Assembly (NCBI RefSeq): GCF_026340305.1
Contig: NZ_JAPEPI010000002.1
Location: forward strand, 2,790,001 to 2,854,000
Origin: Streptomyces sp. NBC_01381
GTDB lineage: Bacteria > Actinomycetota > Actinomycetes > Streptomycetales > Streptomycetaceae
Length of the DNA: 64,000 nucleotides
Direction: 5' to 3'
How positions within the stretch are numbered: position 1 is the first letter of the stretch; every line of letters begins with the position of its first letter. The notes below the pieces were generated by a model. The model made no database searches, was not told where the DNA came from, and worked only from the letters and a program-made list of their open reading frames with translations. Positions 1 through 8,156 of the stretch are shown in pieces. The position numbers were made by a program, and so were the translations under genes.

Positions 1-264
1 CGGGGGCGCGGTGGCGAGGCGTACAACATCGTCGAGGAAGGGCCCGCGAATTGGGGCGAGGTCGCCGCCGCGACGGCCGCGGCGCGCGGCGGTCGCCCGC
101 TGCGGCTCCCGACCTGGCTGCTGCGCCGGACGGTCCCGTACCTCGGTGTGCTGATGGCCGACACCACGCTCCGCGCCTCGCACGCCAAGGCCCGTGCGGA
201 ACTCGACTGGGAGCCCGTGCAGTACGCCGCGGGGCGCAGGGCGCGGCCCGCGGATACGACGTAG
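1..264 (+). CDS. NAD-dependent epimerase/SDR family protein, C-terminal part (5' end outside window)
   Basis: The frame is open from the first base to a TAG at 262-264 and encodes 87 codons. The sequence, with EAYNIVEEGPANWGEV followed by a Leu/Pro-rich helix and ending near ELDWEP, resembles the substrate-binding C-terminal end of atypical short-chain dehydrogenase/epimerases, where a NIV(D/E)...P.. stretch precedes the last helices. The NAD-binding part lies outside the window, so the substrate cannot be inferred. It stands just upstream of an ECF41 sigma factor. Carboxymuconolactone decarboxylase, oxidoreductase and epimerase genes are the usual neighbours of that family, which supports the call. 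The last residues after the final helix are Arg/Ala-rich and variable. Confidence 0.7.
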   Translation, partial: RGRGGEAYNIVEEGPANWGEVAAATAAARGGRPLRLPTWLLRRTVPYLGVLMADTTLRASHAKARAELDWEPVQYAAGRRARPADTT

Positions 265-384
265 GGAGCAGCCCGGGTCGTGCCCCTCGTACGACGCGGT
301 ACGCGGCGCGAACCGCGATTCTCGTGATGTCGCCGCCGCACCAGAACCTCACCAACACCTCATCCCCATCCAGGAGTCAGCCAG

Positions 385-1029
385 ATGTCTGCCGTCACCT
401 CTCCCGCACCGGCCACAGCGGCCGCACCCGCGTCCAACCGCCTCGCCCTCACCGGAGTCGGCTTCGCCGTCCTCTTCATCGCGAGCCTGGTCTTCTCCGG
501 CCTCGCCGGCAGTGCCACCTACCCGTCGCCGTTCGAGGCGGACAAGGTGGCGGAGGCGTACTTCGCCGACAACGGCGGCGTCGTCCTCGGCATGGGCATC
601 CTGCAGCTCCTTTCCGCCGTGCCGCTGGCCGCCTTCGTGCTGGCGCTGACCAAGAGGCCGGGACTCGCGAGGGCCGGCGGCCTCTGCGCCGTCGCGGGCC
701 TGGCGGCCTGTGCGCTCATCGGCCTCGCCATCCCCGTGCTCGACGCGAGCGGCGACGCCCTGCACACGCTGCACTACCTCACCTTCATGGCGGGCGGCCC
801 CGCCCACGTCCCGTTCCTCGGCATCGTCGTCGGTGCGAGCGCCCTCGCCTTCCGTGCGTCGGTCCCGCGCTGGACCACGGTCCTCGGCCTGACGTCGGCC
901 GGGCTCGCGCTCCTCTCGCTCGCCAGCTTCGTGAGCGAGTCGCTCATGCTGCTCCTGCCGCTCGGCCGCTTCACGGCGATCCTCTGGATCCTGGTCACCG
1001 CGGTACGGGCGGCCCGCCTCCGCAAGTGA
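385..1029 (+). CDS. Polytopic membrane protein, DUF4386-like
   Basis: A 214-residue protein starting at an ATG preceded by AGGAG. After an Ala/Pro-rich N-terminus of about 20 residues it shows about six hydrophobic segments, for example LALTGVGFAVLFIASLVFSG and the segments near residues 70-90, 95-115, 130-150, 165-185 and 190-207. It is therefore an integral membrane protein with short loops. The overall pattern resembles DUF4386-type proteins. I recognise no catalytic motif. It ends 63 bases before the ECF41 sigma gene on the same strand and could be co-transcribed with it or be one of its targets. Family assignment is moderate; function is unknown. Confidence 0.7.
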   Translation: MSAVTSPAPATAAAPASNRLALTGVGFAVLFIASLVFSGLAGSATYPSPFEADKVAEAYFADNGGVVLGMGILQLLSAVPLAAFVLALTKRPGLARAGGLCAVAGLAACALIGLAIPVLDASGDALHTLHYLTFMAGGPAHVPFLGIVVGASALAFRASVPRWTTVLGLTSAGLALLSLASFVSESLMLLLPLGRFTAILWILVTAVRAARLRK

Positions 1030-1092
1030 AGAAGGGGCGTAGCGGGACGCGTACACCTAGGCATCCCGTCGACACCCTGGGAGCATGCCCCG

Positions 1093-2040
1093 ATGACCGA
1101 CGCCACGCCCGCACTTGACCCGTTCCTCGAGCACCGGCGGCTGCTGCACTCCACCGCATACCGGATGCTGGGCAGCGTCGCCGATGCCGAGGACGTCCTG
1201 CAGGACGCCTGGCTGAGCTGGAACTCGGCGGACCGCGACGCCGTCCGCCACCCCAAGGCGTATCTGGTGCGCACGGTCACCAACCTGTCGCTCAACCGGC
1301 TCACTTCGGCGCGGGCCACCCGCGAGACCTACATCGGCCCGTGGCTCCCCGAACCCCTGCTCACGTCACCCGACATCGCGGAGGAGAGCGAGATGGCCGA
1401 CACCGTCTCGACGGCGATGCTCGTCGTGCTCGAATCGCTCAGCCCGGTCGAGCGCGCGGTCTTCCTGCTCCGCGAGGTCTTCGGCTACACGCACGCCGAG
1501 ATCGCCGATGTCCTCGAACGCCCCGAGGCCACCGTCCGGCAGATCGCGCACCGGGCCCGCGCGCACGTCCAGGCGCGCCGCCCCCGCTTCGACACCGACG
1601 CCGGCCGGCGCCGCCAGGTCACCACACGGTTCCTGGCGGCGTGCTCGGGCGGCGATCTCAACGCGGTCATGGAGATGCTGGCCCCCGACGTCACCGCCTG
1701 GTCCGACGGCGGCGGCAAGGTCACCGCGGCCCGCCGCCCGCTGTACGGCACGGACCATGTGGCGCGCTGGTTCCTGGGCGTCCTGGCGAAGCCCGCGCTG
1801 ACGGGCGTCACGCTGGAGCCCGCCACGATCAACGGCGAACTGGGCATCCTGTTCAAGGCGGGCGACTACATCGGCGGCTGTCTGACCTTCGACCTGGCCG
1901 ACGGCTTGATCCACAACATGCGCTTCCAGTTCAACCCGGAGAAGCTGAGCGGGCTCAGCGGGCCGGGTGGGCCGAGCGGGCCGAGTGTGCTGGAAGGGTC
2001 CTCCCAGGTGCCGGACGATCCGGCCCCGGGCCTCGCCTAA
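1093..2040 (+). CDS. ECF sigma factor, ECF41 (SigJ-like) family with SnoaL-like C-terminal domain
   Basis: A 315-residue protein that directs RNA polymerase to a specific promoter set. Region 2 spans about residues 12-75 and region 4 about residues 105-160 (SPVERAVFLLREVFGYTHAEIADVL). It is followed by a SnoaL-like domain of about 110 residues. Three hallmarks of ECF41 are visible: WLPEPL in the linker (84-89), DGGGK (205-209) and NPEKL (281-285). In this family the extra domain modulates activity in cis in place of a membrane anti-sigma factor. No anti-sigma gene is adjacent, which fits. The SDR epimerase fragment upstream matches the known genomic context. After NPEKL there is a Gly/Ser/Pro-rich tail of about 30 residues. 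Confidence 0.92.
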   Translation: MTDATPALDPFLEHRRLLHSTAYRMLGSVADAEDVLQDAWLSWNSADRDAVRHPKAYLVRTVTNLSLNRLTSARATRETYIGPWLPEPLLTSPDIAEESEMADTVSTAMLVVLESLSPVERAVFLLREVFGYTHAEIADVLERPEATVRQIAHRARAHVQARRPRFDTDAGRRRQVTTRFLAACSGGDLNAVMEMLAPDVTAWSDGGGKVTAARRPLYGTDHVARWFLGVLAKPALTGVTLEPATINGELGILFKAGDYIGGCLTFDLADGLIHNMRFQFNPEKLSGLSGPGGPSGPSVLEGSSQVPDDPAPGLA

Positions 2041-2053
2041 ACTCGACCCCCTG

Positions 2054-3697
2054 ATGACCGCAACCCTCGTCGCCAAGAACCTCGCCGCCGGCCACGGCGA
2101 CCGCTCCCTGTTCTCCGCCCTGGAGCTGGTCGTCGCCCCCGGCGACGTCATCGGCCTGGTCGGCGCCAACGGCGCGGGCAAGTCCACGCTGCTGCGTCTC
2201 CTCGCGGGCCTCGACACCCCGGAGACCGGCGAACTCCGGCTCTCCCCGCCCAGCGCGTCCGTGGGCCACCTGCCCCAGGAGCCCGACCGCCGCCCCGGCG
2301 AGTCCATCCGCGAATTCCTGGCCCGCCGCACCGGCGTCGCCGAGGCCCAGCGGACGATGGACGAGGCCACCCAGGGCCTGGTCGACGGGGCGCCGGGCGC
2401 GGACGACGCGTACGCGCAGAGCCTGGAGCGCTGGCTGGCCCTGGGCGGCGCCGACCTGGACGAGCGGGCCGACGAGGTCGCCGCGTCCCTGGGCCTGAGC
2501 GTCAGCCTCGACCAGCCCATGACCTCCCTCTCCGGCGGTCAGGCCGCCCGCGCGGGCCTCGCCTCGCTGCTCCTGTCCCGCTACGACGTGTTCCTCCTGG
2601 ACGAGCCGACCAACGACCTCGACCTCGCGGGCCTCGACCGCCTCGAGAGCTTCGTACGAGGACTGCGGGCCGGCACGGTCGTCGTCAGCCACGACCGCGA
2701 GTTCCTCACCCGCACGGTCACCAAGGTCCTCGAACTCGACCTGGCCCAGCAGCAGATCAACCTCTACGGCGGCGGCTACGAGGCGTATCTGGAGGAGCGG
2801 GACGTCGCGCGCCGCCACGCACGCGACGAGTTCGAGGAGTACGCCGACAAGAAGTCCGCCCTCGAAGGCCGCGCCCAGATGCAGCGGTCCTGGATGGACA
2901 AGGGCGTCAAGAACGCCCGGCGCAAGGCGGGCGACAACGACAAGATCGGCCGCAACTTCCGCAGCGACGCCAGCGAGAAGCAGGCGGCGAAGGCGCGCCA
3001 GACACAGCGCATGATCGAACGCCTCGACGTCGTCGATGAGCCCCGCAAGGAGTGGGAGCTGCGCATGGAGATCGCGTCGGCGCCGCGCTCCGGCAGCGTC
3101 GTCGCCACGCTCCGCGACGCGGAGGTGCACCGCGGCGACTTCACGCTCGGCCCGGTCACCCTGCAGATCGACTGGGCGGACCGCGTCGCCATCACCGGTG
3201 CGAACGGCTCGGGCAAGTCGACGCTGCTCGGCGCCCTGCTGAACCGCGTCCCCACGGACGCGGGGCACGCGGCCCTCGGCTCAGGCGTGCTCGTCGGCGA
3301 GGTCGACCAGGCCCGTGCGCTGTTCCACGGCTCCGAGTCGCTCCTGGACGCGTTCTGCGCCGCCGTGCCGGACACCGAACCGGCCGAAGTGCGCACGCTG
3401 CTCGCCAAGTTCGGCCTGAAGGCCGGGCACGTCCTGCGCTCGGCGGCCACCCTCTCCCCGGGCGAACGCACCCGCGCGGCGCTCGCACTCCTGCAAGGGC
3501 GAGGCGTCAACCTCCTCGTCCTCGACGAGCCGACGAACCACCTCGACCTGCCGGCGATCGAGCAGCTGGAGGCCGCCCTGGAGTCCTACGAGGGCACGCT
3601 GCTCCTGGTCACGCACGACCGCAGGATGCTGGACGCGGTGCGCGTGACACGGCGCCTGGAGGTGACGGAGGGCAAGGTGACCGAGCTGTCACCCTGA
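2054..3697 (+). CDS. ABC-F family ATP-binding protein
   Basis: A 547-residue soluble protein with two ABC ATPase domains and no membrane segment, so it is a ribosome-acting ABC-F factor and not a transporter. Walker A motifs are GANGAGKST (37-45) and a later GANGSGKST. Signature motifs are LSGGQ and LSPGE. Both Walker B regions read LLDEPTNDLD or LVLDEPTNHLD. The charged stretch between domains is the linker that contacts tRNA in the family. Members either protect ribosomes from antibiotics or tune translation; I cannot tell which applies here. The ATG at 2054 was chosen because it starts at the ATPase domain; the frame is open upstream, overlapping the sigma gene. The gene lies 13 bases after the sigma factor stop. 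Confidence 0.9.
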   Translation: MTATLVAKNLAAGHGDRSLFSALELVVAPGDVIGLVGANGAGKSTLLRLLAGLDTPETGELRLSPPSASVGHLPQEPDRRPGESIREFLARRTGVAEAQRTMDEATQGLVDGAPGADDAYAQSLERWLALGGADLDERADEVAASLGLSVSLDQPMTSLSGGQAARAGLASLLLSRYDVFLLDEPTNDLDLAGLDRLESFVRGLRAGTVVVSHDREFLTRTVTKVLELDLAQQQINLYGGGYEAYLEERDVARRHARDEFEEYADKKSALEGRAQMQRSWMDKGVKNARRKAGDNDKIGRNFRSDASEKQAAKARQTQRMIERLDVVDEPRKEWELRMEIASAPRSGSVVATLRDAEVHRGDFTLGPVTLQIDWADRVAITGANGSGKSTLLGALLNRVPTDAGHAALGSGVLVGEVDQARALFHGSESLLDAFCAAVPDTEPAEVRTLLAKFGLKAGHVLRSAATLSPGERTRAALALLQGRGVNLLVLDEPTNHLDLPAIEQLEAALESYEGTLLLVTHDRRMLDAVRVTRRLEVTEGKVTELSP

Positions 3698-3702
3698 CCT
3701 CC

Positions 3703-3718
3703 GCCCACCTCCGTGGGC
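3703..3718. terminator. Short hairpin between convergent genes
   Basis: A perfect inverted repeat, GCCCAC - CTCC - GTGGGC, fills the 21-base gap between the ABC-F stop and the Tex stop. Its position between two converging genes suggests a bidirectional terminator without a T-tract, as is common in Streptomyces. Confidence 0.5.
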
Positions 3719-6103
3719 TCAGCGCTGCTTGGGGTCCAGAAGCCCGGCCCGGCGCAGCGCGTCAGCCATCGCGTCATTGGCCGGCGGCGGCCCCTGCCGC
3801 TTCTGCTGCCGCTGACCCTGGCCGCCCTGCTGGCGAGGGGGCCGCTGCCCCCTCTGCTGCGGCGGGCGCCCGCCGCGCTTGGGCTGCTCGCCACCGGCGG
3901 GCGCAGCCTCGTCGTCCAGGCGCAGCGTCAGCGAGATCCGCTTGCGCGGAATGTCGACGTCCATCACCTTCACCTTGACGATGTCGCCCGGCTTCACCAC
4001 GTCCCGCGGGTCCTTGACGAACGTCTTGGACATCGCCGAGACATGCACGAGCCCGTCCTGGTGGACACCGATGTCCACGAAGGCACCGAACGCCGCCACG
4101 TTCGTGACGACGCCCTCCAGGACCATTCCGGACGCGAGGTCGGAGATCTTCTCGACGCCGTCCTTGAAAGTCGCCGTCTTGAAGGCCGGGCGCGGGTCGC
4201 GGCCGGGCTTCTCCAGCTCCTTGATGATGTCGGTGACGGTCGGCAGACCGAAGGACTTGTCCACGAACTCGTCCGCCCTGAGCGAGCGCAGCGTCCCCGT
4301 GTCGCCGATGAGCGAGGCGACCTCGCCGCCCGTCTTCTTCGCCATCCTGCGCACCACCGGGTACGCCTCGGGGTGCACGCTGGACGCGTCGAGCGGGTCG
4401 TCGCCGCCCCGGATGCGCAGGAAGCCCGCGCACTGCTCGTACGCCTTGGGGCCGAGGCGCGGCACGTCCTTGAGGCCCTTGCGGGACGAGAAGGGGCCGT
4501 TCGCGTCGCGGTGCGCCACGATGTTCTCGGCGAGACCCGAGCCGATCCCGGAGACCCGGGCGAGCAGCGGGGCGGACGCCGTGTTCACGTCCACGCCGAC
4601 GCCGTTCACACAGTCCTCGACGACCGCGTCGAGCGAGCGCGAGAGCTTCACCTCGGCGAGGTCGTGCTGGTACTGGCCGACGCCGATGGACTTCGGGTCG
4701 ATCTTCACCAGCTCGGCGAGCGGGTCCTGCAGGCGCCGGGCGATGGACACGGCGCCGCGCAGCGACACGTCCATGTCCGGCAGCTCCTGCGAGGCGAACG
4801 CGGAGGCCGAGTACACGGAGGCGCCCGCCTCGGAGACCATCACCTTGGTGAGGTTCAACTCCGGGTGCTTGGTGATGAGTTCACCGGCGAGCTTGTCCGT
4901 CTCGCGGGACGCCGTGCCGTTGCCGATCGCGATCAGGTCGACCGAGTGCTCCTTGGCGAGCTTGGCCAGGGTGGCCAGGGACTGGTCCCACTTGTTGGCC
5001 GGGACGTGCGGATTGATGACGTCCGTCGCGACGACCTTGCCGGTGGCGTCGACGACGGCGACCTTCACACCCGTACGGAAACCGGGGTCGAGCCCCAGCG
5101 TCGCGCGCGTGCCCGCGGGTGCGGCGAGCAGCAGGTCGCGCAGGTTCGACGCGAAGACCCGCACCGCCTCGTCCTCGGCGGCCGTGCGCAGGCGAAGGCG
5201 CAGGTCGATGCCCAGGTGCACGAGGATGCGGGTGCGCCAGGACCAGCGGACCGTGTCCTGCAGCCACTTGTCGGCCGGGCGACTGCTTTCCGGGTGGGTC
5301 GCGACGCCGAAGCGGTGGGCGACGATCCCCTCGTACGAAGACGGGCCCTCCGTGGCCTCCTCGGGCTCAAGGACGAGGTCGAGGACGTCCTCCTTCTCGC
5401 CGCGCAGCATCGCGAGGACGCGGTGCGAGGGCAGCTCCTTGAAGGGCTCGGCGAAGTCGAAGTAGTCGGCGAACTTGGCGCCCGCCTCCTCCTTGCCGTC
5501 GCGGACCTTCGCGGCGAGCCGGCCGCGCACCCACATGCGCTCGCGCAGCTCGCCGATCAGATCGGCGTCCTCGGAGAACCGCTCCGCGAGGATCGAGCGG
5601 GCGCCGTCCAGGGCGGCCTGCGGGTCGGCGACGCCCTTGTCGGCGTCGACGAACGCGGCGGCCGCCGCATGCGGGTCCACCGACGGGTCGCCGAGCAGGC
5701 CGTCGGCCAGCGGCTCCAGACCCGCCTCGCGCGCGATCTGCGCCTTGGTGCGCCGCTTCGGCTTGAACGGCAGGTAGATGTCCTCGAGGCGCGCCTTGGT
5801 GTCCGCCGCGCGGATCCGCGCCTCGAGCTCGTCGGTGAGCTTGCCCTGCTCACGGACCGATTCGATGATCGCCGCGCGCCGGTCCTCGAGCTCCCGCAGA
5901 TAACGCAGCCGCTCCTCGAGCGTGCGCAGCTGCGCGTCGTCGAGCATCTCGGTCGCTTCCTTGCGGTAGCGCGCGATGAAGGGCACCGTCGAACCGCCGT
6001 CGAGCAGGTCGACGGCGGCCTTCACCTGCCGCTCCCGTACACCGAGTTCCTCGGCGATCCTGCTTTCGATGGATGCTGGAGTGGACGTCTGCAGAGGTGC
6101 CAC
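3719..6103 (-). CDS. tex: Tex family RNA-binding protein / transcription accessory protein
   Basis: A 794-residue protein close to the usual Tex length. The N-terminus (IESRIAEELG...FIARYRKEATEML) is the Tex helical domain. The middle contains the YqgF/RuvX RNase-H-like domain (GLDPGFRTGVKVAVVDATGK) and a helix-hairpin-helix region (GIGSGLAENIVAHR; LGPKAYEQCAGFLRI). The C-terminus carries an S1 RNA-binding domain (GVVTNVAAFGAFVDIGVHQDGLVH). The last 60-70 residues form a Gln/Arg/Gly/Pro-rich low-complexity tail that probably adds non-specific RNA binding. GTG at 6103 was chosen by alignment of the N-terminus to the family; the frame remains open upstream across the next gene. Tex acts in the cytoplasm on transcription or RNA turnover. 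Confidence 0.93.
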   Translation of the reverse strand: MAPLQTSTPASIESRIAEELGVRERQVKAAVDLLDGGSTVPFIARYRKEATEMLDDAQLRTLEERLRYLRELEDRRAAIIESVREQGKLTDELEARIRAADTKARLEDIYLPFKPKRRTKAQIAREAGLEPLADGLLGDPSVDPHAAAAAFVDADKGVADPQAALDGARSILAERFSEDADLIGELRERMWVRGRLAAKVRDGKEEAGAKFADYFDFAEPFKELPSHRVLAMLRGEKEDVLDLVLEPEEATEGPSSYEGIVAHRFGVATHPESSRPADKWLQDTVRWSWRTRILVHLGIDLRLRLRTAAEDEAVRVFASNLRDLLLAAPAGTRATLGLDPGFRTGVKVAVVDATGKVVATDVINPHVPANKWDQSLATLAKLAKEHSVDLIAIGNGTASRETDKLAGELITKHPELNLTKVMVSEAGASVYSASAFASQELPDMDVSLRGAVSIARRLQDPLAELVKIDPKSIGVGQYQHDLAEVKLSRSLDAVVEDCVNGVGVDVNTASAPLLARVSGIGSGLAENIVAHRDANGPFSSRKGLKDVPRLGPKAYEQCAGFLRIRGGDDPLDASSVHPEAYPVVRRMAKKTGGEVASLIGDTGTLRSLRADEFVDKSFGLPTVTDIIKELEKPGRDPRPAFKTATFKDGVEKISDLASGMVLEGVVTNVAAFGAFVDIGVHQDGLVHVSAMSKTFVKDPRDVVKPGDIVKVKVMDVDIPRKRISLTLRLDDEAAPAGGEQPKRGGRPPQQRGQRPPRQQGGQGQRQQKRQGPPPANDAMADALRRAGLLDPKQR

Positions 6104-6213
6104 GTTCCGGTACCGCCTTCTCACTGGGGTTGCCGGGCAATTGTGGCAGGTGGCACCGACAGCGGGGGGATCAGACCCGGCGTGCCCGGCCGGGTCCCCG
6201 CCGTATGCCTCGC

Positions 6214-7104
6214 TCAGGCCTTGCCGAGCAGATCCGCCGGGAACGCGCCCGCCGTCAGCGCGGCTCCGATGAACGCCGACCCCAGCTCCGTGAGGCGCTC
6301 GACGCCCGCTGCGCCCAGGTGCTCGTACGGCGCGCGGTCGAGGCGGTCCGTGGCCTCCTCGATGTCCCCGCGCAGCGCGACGCCCGCCTCCGTCAACTCG
6401 CCCGCCCCGTCGAGCAGTCCGCGGGCCCGCAGCCGCTCCACGGCGGCGTCCCAGTCCTCCTGGGTCCAGCCGCGTGTGGTGAAGATCCACTTCGGAGTCA
6501 TGCCCTTGCCCGTCGCGGTGTGGCTCACCAGGGCCTCCACCGCATCGAGTTCGGCGTTCAGGAGGACGGCCAGATGCCCGTCGCCCCGGTGCTCGCGGAG
6601 CAGCGTCGCGGCGTGGAAGTACGCGAGGTGCGGCTGCTCGGGGACGGGCAGGTCCGCGTGCGCGGCGTACAGCGGGCGCCCGGAGCGGGAGCAGGCCTCG
6701 GCGGCGCGCAGGGCGAGCTCCGCCGCCTCCGCCATCTCCGGGGATGCGATGGCCTCTTCGCCGAGGAGGCGCCGCAGGGTCGCGTCGACGGCACGCGCGC
6801 GTGCCGCGAGTACGTCCTCGGGGGATGCGACGCGCCAGATCGCGGGCACGTGCTCCGCGACGAGGTCGTACTTGTAGTTGTAGAACGCGGCGGTGACCGC
6901 CCCGGCGCCGACCGGGCCCATCGCCGCCGTGCGTACGGCGAAGTTGACGGCCCGGGGGTTGGTGATCCCGATGCCGGCGAGCTCGCGGCCCACGTCGGGC
7001 GAGAAGTAGTGCGTGGAGTGCAGCGAGTTGAGCATGTTGTGACATCGACGTCCCGCGCGCGGGTGCAGCGCGGCGGCCGGGGACGAGGGCGTGAGAGAAG
7101 TCAT
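6214..7104 (-). CDS. SCO6745 family protein (helix-turn-helix-like, SalK-type)
   Basis: A 296-residue cytoplasmic protein with no membrane segments. It matches the actinobacterial SCO6745 family by overall pattern: a CHNMLNSLHS..YFSPDVGRELAGIG start, a predominantly helical middle, and a MarR/winged-helix-like C-terminal half (DWDAAVERLRARGLLD...LTEAGVALR). The biochemical role is not established to my knowledge. The start codon overlaps the stop of the upstream esterase gene as ATGA, so translation may be coupled. A TetR-type palindrome lies 12 bases upstream, inside the esterase 3' end, which suggests this gene also has, or once had, its own regulated promoter. Confidence 0.8.
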   Translation of the reverse strand: MTSLTPSSPAAALHPRAGRRCHNMLNSLHSTHYFSPDVGRELAGIGITNPRAVNFAVRTAAMGPVGAGAVTAAFYNYKYDLVAEHVPAIWRVASPEDVLAARARAVDATLRRLLGEEAIASPEMAEAAELALRAAEACSRSGRPLYAAHADLPVPEQPHLAYFHAATLLREHRGDGHLAVLLNAELDAVEALVSHTATGKGMTPKWIFTTRGWTQEDWDAAVERLRARGLLDGAGELTEAGVALRGDIEEATDRLDRAPYEHLGAAGVERLTELGSAFIGAALTAGAFPADLLGKA

Positions 7105-8078
7105 GGACGCACGTTACCGACTGGTTGGTATGAGGTGAAGCCCCCGCTCAGTCGTCTGGCCAGCTCGGCGAACATCTCGCCGACCGCGGCGTCGGCTGCC
7201 GGGGAGACGCCGAACAGGTTGAGGTAGGCGTGGATGAGGCCGTCGTAGTTGCGGTAGAAGACGTCCACTCCGGCCTTCTCCAGGGCCTCGGCGTAGGCAC
7301 GGCCTTCGTCGCGCAGCGGGTCGTACTGGGCGGTGCCGATGACGGCCGGGGCGAGCCGGGTGTGGTCTCCCGCGAGCAGCGGTGAGATCCGCCAGGAGCC
7401 CCGCACCTCGGGGTCGTCACCGGCGTAGCCGCGGCGGATCTCGGTGACCAGGTCCTTCGTCAGGAAGTACCCGTCGGCGTTCTCGGTGATGGAGGGGTAG
7501 TCCCCCAGGAAGTCGGTCGGCGGGTAGGCGAGCAGCTGGGCGGTGAGCGGCTGGTTGTCGTCGCGGAAGGCCAGCGCGATCACGGCGGCGGCGTTGGCGC
7601 CGGCGCTGTCTCCGGCGACGGCCAGCCGGTCGCGACGTCCTCCGTACTCCGCGATGTGGTCGGCGACCCAGCGGGTGGCGGCCAGGCAGTCGTCGAGCGG
7701 GGCAGGGTAGGGGTTCTCCGGGACGCGGCGGTAGTGGACCGAGACGACGACGGCGGTCACGTCACGGCACAGCCGCCGCGCGACGTCGTCGTGGGTGTCC
7801 AGGTCGCCGGCCAGCCAGCCGCCACCGTGGAAGAAGACCACCGTGGGCACGGGCTGCCCGGCGGTGGGCCGGTAGACGCGCACCGGGATGTCCCCGGCCG
7901 GGCCGGGAACCGACGTGTTCTCCACGGAGCCGACCTCGATGGGCCGGGAGAGGGGCGTCTGCGCCGCCATCTGCCGGTTCGCCTCGCGCAGAACCTCCGG
8001 GTCCGCACCATCGAAGTGCAGGGGCGGCAGCGCGTTGAAGCTTTCCAGGATCGCGGCGACAGGGGGGTCGAGTGGCAT
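7101..8078 (-). CDS. Alpha/beta hydrolase, hormone-sensitive-lipase-like esterase
   Basis: A 325-residue esterase of the HSL (family IV) type. The oxyanion-hole motif HGGGW is at residues 84-88, the nucleophile Ser158 sits in GDSAG, and Asp253 (YDPLRDEG) and His283 (GLIHAY) complete a plausible triad. There is no signal peptide, so it is cytoplasmic. The ATG at 8078 has AGAGG seven bases upstream and gives the usual N-terminus; an in-frame TTG at 8096 is less likely. It is the last gene of a minus-strand run with an acyl-CoA synthetase, an aldehyde dehydrogenase and a GMC oxidase, so it probably releases alcohols or acids from esters for that pathway. The exact ester is unknown. Confidence 0.88.
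   Translation of the reverse strand: MPLDPPVAAILESFNALPPLHFDGADPEVLREANRQMAAQTPLSRPIEVGSVENTSVPGPAGDIPVRVYRPTAGQPVPTVVFFHGGGWLAGDLDTHDDVARRLCRDVTAVVVSVHYRRVPENPYPAPLDDCLAATRWVADHIAEYGGRRDRLAVAGDSAGANAAAVIALAFRDDNQPLTAQLLAYPPTDFLGDYPSITENADGYFLTKDLVTEIRRGYAGDDPEVRGSWRISPLLAGDHTRLAPAVIGTAQYDPLRDEGRAYAEALEKAGVDVFYRNYDGLIHAYLNLFGVSPAADAAVGEMFAELARRLSGGFTSYQPVGNVRP
7116..7129. promoter_or_regulatory. TetR-type operator-like palindrome
   Basis: ACCGACTGGTTGGT is an imperfect palindrome of the ACCRACYRGTYGGT kind bound by many TetR-family repressors. It lies 12 bases before the SCO6745-family start and inside the last codons of the esterase gene. The pattern is seen directly; the function is inferred from its form and position. 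Confidence 0.45.
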
Positions 8079-8156
8079 CGGTGAACCTCTTCTCAAAGGG
8101 AGCGTTACAAGGGAGCGTCACGGGGAGACGGAACGGCCTGAGGTGGGCGGCCGCGT

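Noticed and set aside
3713..6877. A 1054-codon plus-strand frame antisense to tex
   Set aside because: It is an antisense shadow: the minus strand encodes all Tex domains in order, and the plus-strand translation is Arg/Asp/Val-rich with no recognisable domain.
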